A stretch of DNA of 64,000 nt. Source: Actinoplanes solisilvae. Lineage in GTDB: Bacteria > Actinomycetota > Actinomycetes > Mycobacteriales > Micromonosporaceae. This document shows, one piece after another, positions 37,238 through 45,101 of the stretch. Location: NCBI RefSeq assembly GCF_003999975.1, contig NZ_RJAC01000001.1:1364001-1428000 (forward strand), written 5' to 3'. Made by a program: the position numbers and the translations under genes. Numbering within the stretch: position 1 is the first letter of the stretch; each line of letters opens with the position of its first letter. The notes under the pieces were generated by a model. The model searched no databases. It was given only the letters and a program-made list of their open reading frames with translations, and was not told the origin of the DNA.

Positions 37238-40200
37238 TGTCGCGACAGCGACGAGCGGCCGACGCCCGTACTCCTCGCAACCCGGATTCGCCCGATTTCG
37301 CCGAGCCTGATCCTAATTGGTCCTCGCTCACCGACACCGGCAGTCTGAAACCGAGCGACGAGGCACTCGACTGGCAGCGCCGGGCCGATCAGTGGGCTCA
37401 GCAGGCCGAATCCGACGATCACCAGGCTGTCGAGCCGGCCAACCGCTGGTCCGACGCGGCGTCGACGGGTCGCACCACGTTCCCCGCCGACGGCGTGGGC
37501 TGGCGCACCGAGACGGCCGAGTGGCGCGCGACCGGCGCCCGCTGGCGGCAGACCACGGAGTGGCGTTCCACCACCGGTTCGCATGTCTGGCGTTCGACGA
37601 CCGAGGCCTGGCAGACCGGCGGCAACAGCGCCTACCCGGACGACGCCGAGACGCCCATGTCCCAGCCGGCGATCGCGAGCACCGCGTGGTCCGAGGAGTC
37701 GAACTCCGATTCCCGCCCCGCCTGGCAGCAGTTCGCCGACCCGTCGAACGAGCCCGAGCCCGATCGGCGGCGTTCACTGCCCGCCGAAAGTGCCCAGCCG
37801 AGCTGGCAACAGCCCTCCCCGCGTACGCCCGCTGAAAGCTCGCCGTCGTGGCAGCAACTGGTCGATCCGCCTCAACCGCAGCCGCGGGACTCCCGACCTT
37901 CATGGCAGCGCGACGCGATCGAGGGCTCCGCGACCTGGACCGACCTCACCGACCAGCGCTCGGCTCCCGCGCCCGCCCCGGCCGACTCCGGCACCACCTG
38001 GCTGCGCACCGAGAACCCCGACGACGGCCGTCACCTGGTGCGTGAGGACGACCGCGCCGCCTGGCGACGCGATTCCGGCGGTGGGTCACCTCAGGTGGGG
38101 CGGCGTCGCGCTCCCGAGCCCGGTTCCGCCCCCTCCGGGGGTACGGGCTGGTCCGCGGCCCGCCCCGAGAACGAGAGCTGGGAAAACACCGACGGCTGGG
38201 CCCGGCACACCGACACCGGCGGCATCCAGCTGTACGGCGACACGCCCGCCCCACCTTCGACGAGCTGGGGCACAGGCACGGGGTTCGGCTCGCGCAACGT
38301 CAACCGGCGTGAGGACACCGGCCGCCGTCAACTTCCTTCCGCGTACGGCGATTCGCCCGCCTACGAGGTGCCCCCGGCCACGCCGTACGAGCCTCCGCCC
38401 CGCCCGCCTCGCCGCGACGACACCGCGAGCGCCCGTGCGCTGCCCCCCGGCGGCTACGACGAGACCCCGCGACAGCGCTACGCACCCGACGACGACCAGC
38501 CCCGCTATGCCGACGAGGCACAGGGCAGCCGCAGTCGACGTTCACGCCGCTATGCCGAGGAGCCCGACGGCGCCCCGGCTGCCGGTTCGTACGCGCCGCC
38601 CGAGCCCCGTGCTCCGCGGCGCTCCCGCCCCGAGCAGCGCGACGACTCGGGCGCCTTCGGCGCGGTGCCGATGCCGGCCCCGCAGCCGACGTCAGCGCCG
38701 CGCAGTGCGGTGCCGATGCCCGCTCCCCGCAGCGCTGTCCCGGCGCCGGGCGACACCCCTCGCAACGGCCCGCCGAAGGGCCGGGCGAAATACAACGGCG
38801 GTGGCAACGACTGGCGTGAACAGACCGGTTCGTGGGAGGCCGAACCCGACACGAGCAGTTGGGTCCGCGATCCCGACACCGGCCAGTGGAGCCGCTCCGA
38901 CGACGACCCGCGAATCCTGGCGTGGCGCCGCGAGGCCGCCCGGCGCGAGGCGATGGGTGAGGGCCCTCGTGCCCTGCCCGCCCCGCCGCCCGCCGCGATG
39001 GAGCCCGAGATCGGCCCGGAACCGCGCCCCGAGCCGCCAGCCGCCGCCGGCTGGCGGAACAGGCCGCCGGCACCTCTGCCGCCCGGCCCCACGCCGCGCA
39101 GCGCTACCCCCTACACCGAACCCGGCTACGCCTCCACCAGCTCCGGCTCGCGCCGAGACTCCTATGAGACGTCCGGCGGTTATGGTGTCGCGCCCGCCAG
39201 CTCGGTCCCCTATGACCAGCCGCGCGACTACGGCAGCGGCACTTCCGGCCGCGACTCGTACGACCCCGCGCGCGACTACGACAGCGGTCCGACCCGCTCG
39301 GTGCCGAGCCGTGACTACGACAGCGGTCCGACCCGTTCGCTTCCCGACCGCGACCCCTACGGCAGCGGGCCCGCCCGTTCCGCTCGGGGTCGCGACTCAT
39401 ACGAGGCGCCTTCTCGCGGTTATGACGCGGCCCCCGCCGGCCCGGCCCCCTACGACGAGCCGCGCGACTACGGCAACGAGATTCCCGGCCGTGACCCCTA
39501 CGGTTACGGCGCCGCGCCTGCCGACCAGTCTCGCGGCTACGGCGGCGCTGGTTCCCGCCGCGGCTACCGCGATGACGAGCCCGGCAACGCGCCCCGCAGC
39601 GGGCCCGCGGCTCCCTACAGTGGTCAGCGCGCCCTGCCGAGTGCCCCGCGCAGCGCCCCCGGTTACGACGGCCCCTCCGCTCCGGCAAGCGGCATTCCCG
39701 GCGGCCCGATCGGCTACTCAGGTGGTTCAGCCGCCCCACGAAGTGCCCCCGGCTACTCCGGCGGCGCGGCCGCACCGCGAAGCGCCCCGGGCTATTCGGG
39801 TGGCTCGGCCTCGCCGCGCAGCGCCCCCGGCTACTCGGGTGGCTCAGCCGCGCCGCGCAGCGCCCCGGGCTATTCGGGTGGCTCGGCCGCGCCGCGCAGC
39901 GCCCCCGGCTACTCGGGTGGCTCAGCCGCGCCGCGCAGCGCCCCCGGCTACTCGGGTGGCTCAGCCGCGCCACGCAGCGCCCCCGGCTACTCCGGGTCCG
40001 CTTCCGCGCAGGTCAGCTCGGTTCCGGCCGACACCTCGCGCTACTCGTCGGGTGCGGCGCCTTCCGGCGGTTTGATTCCGCTCGAAGAGCCACGGCGCTC
40101 CGGTCGCCGTCGCGCCGAGGACGACGAGCCCACCCGGCGCAACGCCGCCGGCCCGGGCGGCTATGCCGAACCGCTGAGTCCCGCGACCTGGCAGCAGCCC

Positions 40201-40992
40201 GGCCCCGACTCCCGAACGAATCGCCCGGGCCGCGCCGACGACGTTCCCTCGTGGTCGAGCGACGAGACCGAGGCCCCGCCTGAGCCCGACTCGGGCGCCT
40301 GGCATCTCGAGGAACGTCGGGAACGTGCTCGCGGCAGCGCGATGTACCGCGACGGTGGTGGCGGCGACTGGCGCCGCGACCTGGCCGATCAGAGCGATCT
40401 GGCCGAGGGCGAGTCCCGACGATTTGGCACCTCGGATTACGTGCCCTTTCGGTCGAGCGGCTCAGCCGCTGTCACGGGACAATCAAACTTATCCACCACG
40501 TCGACCTCGCTGATCTCGCCGATCGGGCGCGATTCGGCCCCCCGCGAGGCTGCGACGGGTCCCGCGCAGCGTGCCGCGGCGAGCTGGAACGGCCCGTCGG
40601 GGGCCTACGAACGCCGCCCGGTCACCGGCGGCTACCCCACCGGCCGGAAGAGCGATCTGCTCGATCCGGACGATGAGGAGGATGAACAGGGCTCCGGCAG
40701 CCCGCTCGCCGTGGTCGGCTACACCGTCATCTGGTACGGCGTCCCGGTCGTCCTCTTCATCGCCTACATGCTCGTGGTCGGCGCCGGCGGACAGGGCCAC
40801 GCCCTGGGCACGCTGGCCAAGGCCGCCCCGCAGTTCCTGATCTCGTTGGTGCTGAGCGTCCTGGTGGCGATCGGCCTGCGCTTCGTCAGCCAATCGTGGA
40901 AGGCGATCAGCGTCGGTCTGGCCGCCGCGGTGGTCGGCGGGGGCCTGGCTACCGTGCTGACCTCGGCCATCACCGGCAACAGCCTCAGCTGA
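37237..40992 (+). CDS. Very long low-complexity protein with C-terminal membrane helices
   Basis: The 1251-aa product has no recognised enzyme domain. Residues 1-330 are rich in Trp-containing repeats ('WRTETAEWRATGARWRQTTE', 'PSWQQ', 'SWQRD'). Residues 330-1120 are disordered and full of Pro, Arg, Ser, Tyr and Gly, including 'DYDSGPTRS' copies and seven tandem copies of GYSGGSAAPRSAP (826-916). The last 100 residues hold three or four membrane helices ('AVVGYTVIWYGVPVVLFIAY', 'FLISLVLSVLVAIGLRF', 'ISVGLAAAVVGGGLATVL'). The long cytosolic arm on a small membrane anchor suggests a scaffold or condensate-forming role (inference). It sits between rplI and dnaB. Confidence 0.7.
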   Translation: MSRQRRAADARTPRNPDSPDFAEPDPNWSSLTDTGSLKPSDEALDWQRRADQWAQQAESDDHQAVEPANRWSDAASTGRTTFPADGVGWRTETAEWRATGARWRQTTEWRSTTGSHVWRSTTEAWQTGGNSAYPDDAETPMSQPAIASTAWSEESNSDSRPAWQQFADPSNEPEPDRRRSLPAESAQPSWQQPSPRTPAESSPSWQQLVDPPQPQPRDSRPSWQRDAIEGSATWTDLTDQRSAPAPAPADSGTTWLRTENPDDGRHLVREDDRAAWRRDSGGGSPQVGRRRAPEPGSAPSGGTGWSAARPENESWENTDGWARHTDTGGIQLYGDTPAPPSTSWGTGTGFGSRNVNRREDTGRRQLPSAYGDSPAYEVPPATPYEPPPRPPRRDDTASARALPPGGYDETPRQRYAPDDDQPRYADEAQGSRSRRSRRYAEEPDGAPAAGSYAPPEPRAPRRSRPEQRDDSGAFGAVPMPAPQPTSAPRSAVPMPAPRSAVPAPGDTPRNGPPKGRAKYNGGGNDWREQTGSWEAEPDTSSWVRDPDTGQWSRSDDDPRILAWRREAARREAMGEGPRALPAPPPAAMEPEIGPEPRPEPPAAAGWRNRPPAPLPPGPTPRSATPYTEPGYASTSSGSRRDSYETSGGYGVAPASSVPYDQPRDYGSGTSGRDSYDPARDYDSGPTRSVPSRDYDSGPTRSLPDRDPYGSGPARSARGRDSYEAPSRGYDAAPAGPAPYDEPRDYGNEIPGRDPYGYGAAPADQSRGYGGAGSRRGYRDDEPGNAPRSGPAAPYSGQRALPSAPRSAPGYDGPSAPASGIPGGPIGYSGGSAAPRSAPGYSGGAAAPRSAPGYSGGSASPRSAPGYSGGSAAPRSAPGYSGGSAAPRSAPGYSGGSAAPRSAPGYSGGSAAPRSAPGYSGSASAQVSSVPADTSRYSSGAAPSGGLIPLEEPRRSGRRRAEDDEPTRRNAAGPGGYAEPLSPATWQQPGPDSRTNRPGRADDVPSWSSDETEAPPEPDSGAWHLEERRERARGSAMYRDGGGGDWRRDLADQSDLAEGESRRFGTSDYVPFRSSGSAAVTGQSNLSTTSTSLISPIGRDSAPREAATGPAQRAAASWNGPSGAYERRPVTGGYPTGRKSDLLDPDDEEDEQGSGSPLAVVGYTVIWYGVPVVLFIAYMLVVGAGGQGHALGTLAKAAPQFLISLVLSVLVAIGLRFVSQSWKAISVGLAAAVVGGGLATVLTSAITGNSLS
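39712..39984 (+). repeat. Seven tandem 39-bp repeats (GYSGGSAAPRSAP)
   Basis: Seven in-frame units of 39 bp encode a 13-residue motif; a shortened eighth copy follows. Copies 2 and 3 carry single substitutions (A for S, S for A). At the DNA level copies 4-7 are nearly identical, which suggests recent expansion by slippage or unequal recombination. Confidence 0.9.
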
Positions 40993-41111
40993 CCGTCCAT
41001 TGTGACCGACCTGGGCCGGCTGGATGGGCCAGGCGGGGCCGGACACCGTCTCCGGGGCGAGCCGGCGCCGGAACCGCATTGTCGGCAGCGCACCCCGCTT
41101 TGAAAACACGA

Positions 41112-41146
41112 ACGGCGCGTCGAGATCGAGGATCTCGACGCGCCGT
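41112..41146 (-). terminator. Intrinsic terminator of the rpsF-ssb-rpsR-rplI operon
   Basis: A perfect 16-bp stem (41112-41127 with 41131-41146) has a 3-nt loop. On the minus strand it is followed by TCGTGTTTTC, a broken T-tract. It lies 20 nt after the rplI stop. Confidence 0.75.
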
Positions 41147-41166
41147 CCGGACGCGCGGGGCGTTTG

Positions 41167-41616
41167 TTACTTGGCGGCGACGACGTTCACGGGGAACGTC
41201 GCGGTCACCTCGGGGTGGAGCTTGACCTGAACGCTGTAGGCGCCCGTGGTCTTGATGTGACCGGGCAGCTCGAGGCGGCGCCGGTCGAGGGACGGACCGC
41301 CGGCGGCCTTGACCGCGTCGACGATCTCGGCCGGGGTGATCGAGCCGAACAGCCGGCCACCGTTGCCGGAGCGGGCGGTCAGCGTGACCTTGAGGCCGGA
41401 CAGCTGGCCCTTGACCTCGTTGGCCTGGCCCAGGTCACGGATCTCGCGAGCCTCGCGGGCCCGCTTGATGACCGCGACCTGCTTCTCGGCACCCTTGGTC
41501 CACAGGATCGCGAAGCCCTGGGGCAGAAGGTAGTTACGGCCGTAGCCGTTCTTGACCTCGACGATGTCGCCGGGGGTGCCGAGACCCGACACCTCCTGGG
41601 TGAGGATGATCTTCAT
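41167..41616 (-). CDS. rplI: 50S ribosomal protein L9
   Basis: L9 binds 23S rRNA near the L1 stalk. The 149-aa protein shows the N-terminal signature '[19 protein letters not shown]' and '[17 protein letters not shown]', the long connecting helix (about 40-75) and the C-terminal domain with '[19 protein letters not shown]'. It is the last gene of the rpsF-ssb-rpsR-rplI cluster, 14 nt after rpsR, and is followed by a strong terminator. Confidence 0.97.
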   Translation of the reverse strand: MKIILTQEVSGLGTPGDIVEVKNGYGRNYLLPQGFAILWTKGAEKQVAVIKRAREAREIRDLGQANEVKGQLSGLKVTLTARSGNGGRLFGSITPAEIVDAVKAAGGPSLDRRRLELPGHIKTTGAYSVQVKLHPEVTATFPVNVVAAK

Positions 41617-41630
41617 ATTGGCGATCCCCC

Positions 41631-41870
41631 TCAGCGCGCCGTCGCCGTGTACGGCAGGAGCGCCATCTCACGGGCGTTCTTAACCGCGCGGGCGATCTGC
41701 CGCTGCTGCTGAGACGTCACCCCGGTGACCCGGCGGGCACGGATCTTGCCCCGGTCGGAGATGAACTTCCGCAGCAGAGCGGTGTCCTTGTAGTCGATGT
41801 AGGTGATCCCGTCCTTGTCGAGCGGGTTCACCTTCTTCTTCGGCTTGCGAAGCGCCGCAGCCTTAGCCAT
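41631..41870 (-). CDS. rpsR: 30S ribosomal protein S18
   Basis: This 79-aa S18 pairs with S6 on the small subunit platform. It has '[20 protein letters not shown]' and '[20 protein letters not shown]'. It lacks the CxxC pairs of zinc-binding S18 types, so it is the zinc-independent form. The ATG at 41870 has GGAG 8 nt upstream. Confidence 0.97.
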   Translation of the reverse strand: MAKAAALRKPKKKVNPLDKDGITYIDYKDTALLRKFISDRGKIRARRVTGVTSQQQRQIARAVKNAREMALLPYTATAR

Positions 41871-41921
41871 TGCTCTTACTCCTGATGTCAAAAAGCCCTG
41901 TGTTTGCGATAAACCAGTGGG

Positions 41922-42497
41922 CTAGAAGGGAGGCTCGTCGTCGAACGAGGAGTTGCCGCCGCCACCGCCGGAGCGGGTGCTGCCGCTGGAAGCCGGAGCG
42001 GCCGTGGCCCACGGGTCGTCGAAGTTGTTACCTCCGCCGCCGCCGCTGCCGCCGCCGTTACCGGCCGGCCGGTTACCACCACCGGAGGCGCCGAAGCCGC
42101 CGCCCGAGTTACCCCCGGAGCCACCGCCGGAGCGGTTCATGCGCTGCACCTTCGCCGTGGCGTACCGCAGCGACGGGCCGATCTCGTCGACCTCGAGCTC
42201 GTAGACGGTGCGCTTCTCGCCCTCGCGGGTCTCGTAGGACCGCTGGCGCAGCCGACCCTGCACGATCACCCGTGAGCCGCGCTGAAGCGACTCGGCGACG
42301 TGCTCGGCGGCGTCACGCCAGATGTTGCACGCGAGGAATAGTGGCTCGCCGTCTTTCCACTCGCCCGACTGCCGGTCCAAGGTCCGCGGCGTCGAGGCGA
42401 TGCGGAACTTGGCAACCGCCGCACCCGAAGGGGTGAAGCGCAGCTCGGGGTCGTCGGTCAAGTTGCCGACGACCGTGATGGTGGTTTCTCCTGCCAT
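41922..42497 (-). CDS. ssb: Single-stranded DNA-binding protein
   Basis: This 191-aa SSB has the OB fold at residues 1-115 ('[20 protein letters not shown]', '[20 protein letters not shown]', '[20 protein letters not shown]'). A Gly/Asn/Ser-rich linker follows, and it ends with the acidic tip 'SSFDDEPPF' that recruits replication and repair partners. It lies between rpsF and rpsR as in other actinomycetes. Confidence 0.97.
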   Translation of the reverse strand: MAGETTITVVGNLTDDPELRFTPSGAAVAKFRIASTPRTLDRQSGEWKDGEPLFLACNIWRDAAEHVAESLQRGSRVIVQGRLRQRSYETREGEKRTVYELEVDEIGPSLRYATAKVQRMNRSGGGSGGNSGGGFGASGGGNRPAGNGGGSGGGGGNNFDDPWATAAPASSGSTRSGGGGGNSSFDDEPPF

Positions 42498-42562
42498 GAT
42501 CTTCTCCTCGCCGCTTCGCTCGTTCGTTGGAGGGTCTCAGGACCCCCTGACAAAAACGAGAC

Positions 42563-42853
42563 TCAGCGGGTCTCGGGCCGGATGACCTTGGTGCGCAGGA
42601 TGGACTCGTTCAGCCGGAGCTGACGGTCCAGCTCGGCCACGGCCTCGGGCGTCGCCTGCAGGTCGACGACCGCATAGATGCCTTCGGCCTTCTTGTTGAT
42701 CTCGAACGAGAGCCGGCGACGGCCCCAGACGTCGAGCTTCTCCACCGAGCCACCCGCGGTCCTGATGACGTTCAGGTACTGATCGAGCGACGGGGCGACG
42801 GTGCGCTCCTCGAGCGAAGGGTCGAGGATCACCATGAGTTCGTAATGACGCAA
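42563..42853 (-). CDS. rpsF: 30S ribosomal protein S6 (TTG start)
   Basis: S6 of 96 aa with '[20 protein letters not shown]', '[20 protein letters not shown]' and '[20 protein letters not shown]'. The conserved N-terminus begins at a TTG codon (42853-42851) 10 nt after GGAGG; no ATG or GTG fits unless the protein is extended by 40 residues without homology. A rare start codon on a ribosomal protein gene may help autoregulation. It is the first gene of the operon. Confidence 0.93.
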   Translation of the reverse strand: MRHYELMVILDPSLEERTVAPSLDQYLNVIRTAGGSVEKLDVWGRRRLSFEINKKAEGIYAVVDLQATPEAVAELDRQLRLNESILRTKVIRPETR

Positions 42854-43037
42854 GACGTTCTCACCTCCTGTGGGCTGAACGGCCACGGTCTCTCCGTGGC
42901 AGGAGGTCTTGTGTCGATCGCAATGTTTGCCGACCCCGGGATTTAGGCCCCGAAAGCCGACACCGCGGGACATGGCCCACGGCGGTCACAGTGCGAACCG
43001 AGCAAGCATACCCAGGACCGTCGCGCCGCCAAAAAGG

Positions 43038-43063
43038 AGGACCCCGCCGGATGACGGGGTCCT
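43038..43063 (-). terminator. Intrinsic terminator upstream of rpsF
   Basis: A perfect 9-bp stem AGGACCCCG (43038-43046) and CGGGGTCCT (43055-43063) is followed on the minus strand by CCTTTTT. It ends transcripts coming from the secreted protein gene at 43177, or from an RNA in between. Confidence 0.75.
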
Positions 43064-43170
43064 GCCTGGTGGAGCCGCGGGGCGCCCGGTCCGCATTCGC
43101 TGGGTGGGACCTGGGGAGGAACGACCACACCGATGAGGTTGGACACGGCCGCCCCGCGGAGCTTGTGAGA
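43064..43170 (-). other. Structured, non-coding stretch between secreted-protein gene and rpsF
   Basis: About 110 nt without an ORF contain a perfect 10-bp pairing, CCGCGGGGCG near 43076 with CGCCCCGCGG near 43152, enclosing about 65 nt. An intrinsic terminator follows on the minus strand. This could be an extended terminator or a small RNA. No known RNA family was recognised. Confidence 0.3.
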
Positions 43171-43176
43171 GAAAGA

Positions 43177-44172
43177 CTAAGCCATTCTCGCCCGATTTGC
43201 ACGTTGCGACACGATTGCCCGAATAGCACCGACTCCTACGCCCATCGCGCAGACGGCGGCGGTCAGCGCGAGCAGCCCCAGCGAGCCGCCTTCCTGCATC
43301 GGCTCCAGTACGGCCACGGGCTCGGCCGCGGCGATCTCCGTGGTGGCCGGCACCTCTCCCGCCGGCTCCGCGCCGACTGTCGCCGGCTCGAGGTCCAGCC
43401 CGGGTGCACTCGGGAGCAGCTCCTTCTCCGCGCCGGGCGGCATGCCCGCGAATGCCGGTGCCGCGCTCCCCGGCGTACCGGAAGGGGTCTTGGACTTGAC
43501 CTTGGGCCGGGACACCGCAGCGCCGTGGGGCATGGCCTGAGCCGCCGTGGTGGCCGCGTGGGCTGACCCGGTGGAGCGGTGCGACGACTGCTGAGGAGTG
43601 CCGGGACGGTCGGCGAACCGGGCTCGCGAGGGATGATCGTCCGGTTTGGCCAGGCCCGGCGCCGACGAGCCCGCCGCCGTGCGCGAGGCGTTGCCGGAGC
43701 CCTGGGGCGCGAGCGAGATCGGCGTCTGGTCCGCCGGGGGCGCCGCCGAGGCCGGGTCGGGCCGGGTCGCCGCCGACGCGGACGGCGAAGCGGTGACCAG
43801 GACGGGCGAGACGTCGTCGCCGATCGCGCAGTTCGGCTTGAGCACGACCGACGTGGTACCTCGCCGGAAGATCACCTCAGTGGCCGAGTTGTCGGGCACG
43901 GTGCCCTTCGTGTCACCGGCGAGCAGCAGCCTCGCGGCGTACCCGGTCTGGTTGACCACCCGGATCGTGGTCTGCGCGGGCACGGTCATCGACTCGACGT
44001 CGGGCCGGGAGTCGCAGGAGATGCCGAACATCCCGCCACTCGTGAAAGTCACCTGGCGGGCGCCTTCGGGAACCTCTTCCGCGCTGGCCGCTCCGTTCGC
44101 GAGCATCGGGGCTCCGAAGATCAGACCGCCCAGCACGATCGCCGTCACTCGCTGTCGGACCTGCCGAGACAT
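43177..44172 (-). CDS. Secreted, C-terminally membrane-anchored protein
   Basis: This 331-aa protein has a signal peptide (residues 8-32, 'VTAIVLGGLIFGAPMLANGA'), a folded N-terminal beta domain (about 35-130, 'FTSGGMFGISCDSRPDVESM' and 'NCAIGDDVSPVLV' with two Cys that may pair), a Pro/Ser/Ala-rich stalk, and a last membrane helix (about 298-318) with a basic tail 'SQRANRARMA'. That layout resembles surface proteins held by a C-terminal anchor, but no LPXTG motif is present. Function unknown. ATG 44172 has GGGAG 8 nt upstream. Confidence 0.7.
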   Translation of the reverse strand: MSRQVRQRVTAIVLGGLIFGAPMLANGAASAEEVPEGARQVTFTSGGMFGISCDSRPDVESMTVPAQTTIRVVNQTGYAARLLLAGDTKGTVPDNSATEVIFRRGTTSVVLKPNCAIGDDVSPVLVTASPSASAATRPDPASAAPPADQTPISLAPQGSGNASRTAAGSSAPGLAKPDDHPSRARFADRPGTPQQSSHRSTGSAHAATTAAQAMPHGAAVSRPKVKSKTPSGTPGSAAPAFAGMPPGAEKELLPSAPGLDLEPATVGAEPAGEVPATTEIAAAEPVAVLEPMQEGGSLGLLALTAAVCAMGVGVGAIRAIVSQRANRARMA

Positions 44173-44290
44173 GCACCATCTCCCACTTCGCACCGGCCCG
44201 GACGCCGGTATCGGTCAAACGTGATCAATGGGGCTAACGAGGCCCGGCGAGGCACGGTGACGCAGGAGGCGAACTGTCGGACCCTCGTCG

Positions 44291-44303
44291 TAGTCTCGAC
44301 TCA
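44291..44303 (+). promoter_or_regulatory. Leaderless promoter of nfo (-10 TAGTCT)
   Basis: TAGTCT at 44291-44296 is followed by 6 nt and the ATG at 44303; no Shine-Dalgarno site is present. Confidence 0.5.
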
Positions 44304-45079
44304 TGCGCATCGGAGCCCATGTCGATCCCGCCGCACCCCTCGAGGAGGCCGCCTCCCGCGGGGCCGAGGCGGTGCAGTTCTTCCTCACCGACCCGCAGGG
44401 CTACAAGACGCCCAAACCGCGGGACGACGCGGCGGCGCTGCGCGAGTCCGAGGTGGACATCTACGTTCACGCGCCCTACATCGTGAACGTGGCCTCGCCC
44501 AACAACCGCATCCGCATCCCGAGCCGCAAGCTGCTGATGGCCCACGCCAAGGCCGCGGCCGAGCTGGGCGCCAAGGGGCTGATCGTGCACGGCGGCCACG
44601 TCGGTAAGGACGCCGACCTCGCGACCGGCTTCGACAACTGGCGCAAAGCCTTCGAATACGCCGAGTCCGACGGCGGCCTGCCCCTGCCGATCCTGATCGA
44701 GAACACGGCCGGCGGTGACAACGCCTGCGCCCGCCGGTTCGACGACCTGGCCCGGCTGTGGGAGGCGGTGGGCTCGTTCGGCGCCGGCTTCTGCCTGGAC
44801 ACGTGCCATGCCTTCGCGGGCGGCGAAGACCTCGTCGGCATCGTCGACCGGGTCAAGGCGATCACCGGGCGCATCGACCTGATCCACGCCAACGACTCCA
44901 AGGGTGGATTCGACTCGGGCCAGGACCGACACGACAACCTCGGCAATGGCAAGATCGACCCCGAACTGATCGTGGCCGCCATCCGCGCCGCCGGTGCGCC
45001 GGCCGTCGTGGAGACTCCGGGTGGCTCCGAAGGACAGACCGCCGACATTTCGTTCCTGCGGGAGCGGACGGGCCGGTGA
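44303..45079 (+). CDS. nfo: Endonuclease IV (AP endonuclease)
   Basis: This 258-aa enzyme cuts DNA 5' of abasic sites in base-excision repair. It has a TIM-barrel with the three-metal set: 'RIGAHVDPAAPLEEAASRGA', 'YVHAPYIVNVASPNNRIR', 'LIVHGGHVGKDADLATGFDN', 'LIENTAGGDNACARRFDDLA', 'GFCLDTCHAFAGGEDL', 'IHANDSKGGFDSGQDRHDN' and 'VVETPGGSE'. All His, Glu and Asp ligands of the family appear intact. It starts leaderless and is followed by the GT-C gene at 22 nt. Confidence 0.95.
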   Translation: MRIGAHVDPAAPLEEAASRGAEAVQFFLTDPQGYKTPKPRDDAAALRESEVDIYVHAPYIVNVASPNNRIRIPSRKLLMAHAKAAAELGAKGLIVHGGHVGKDADLATGFDNWRKAFEYAESDGGLPLPILIENTAGGDNACARRFDDLARLWEAVGSFGAGFCLDTCHAFAGGEDLVGIVDRVKAITGRIDLIHANDSKGGFDSGQDRHDNLGNGKIDPELIVAAIRAAGAPAVVETPGGSEGQTADISFLRERTGR

Positions 45080-45101
45080 CGCGCCGCACGGGGAGAGGGT
45101 C

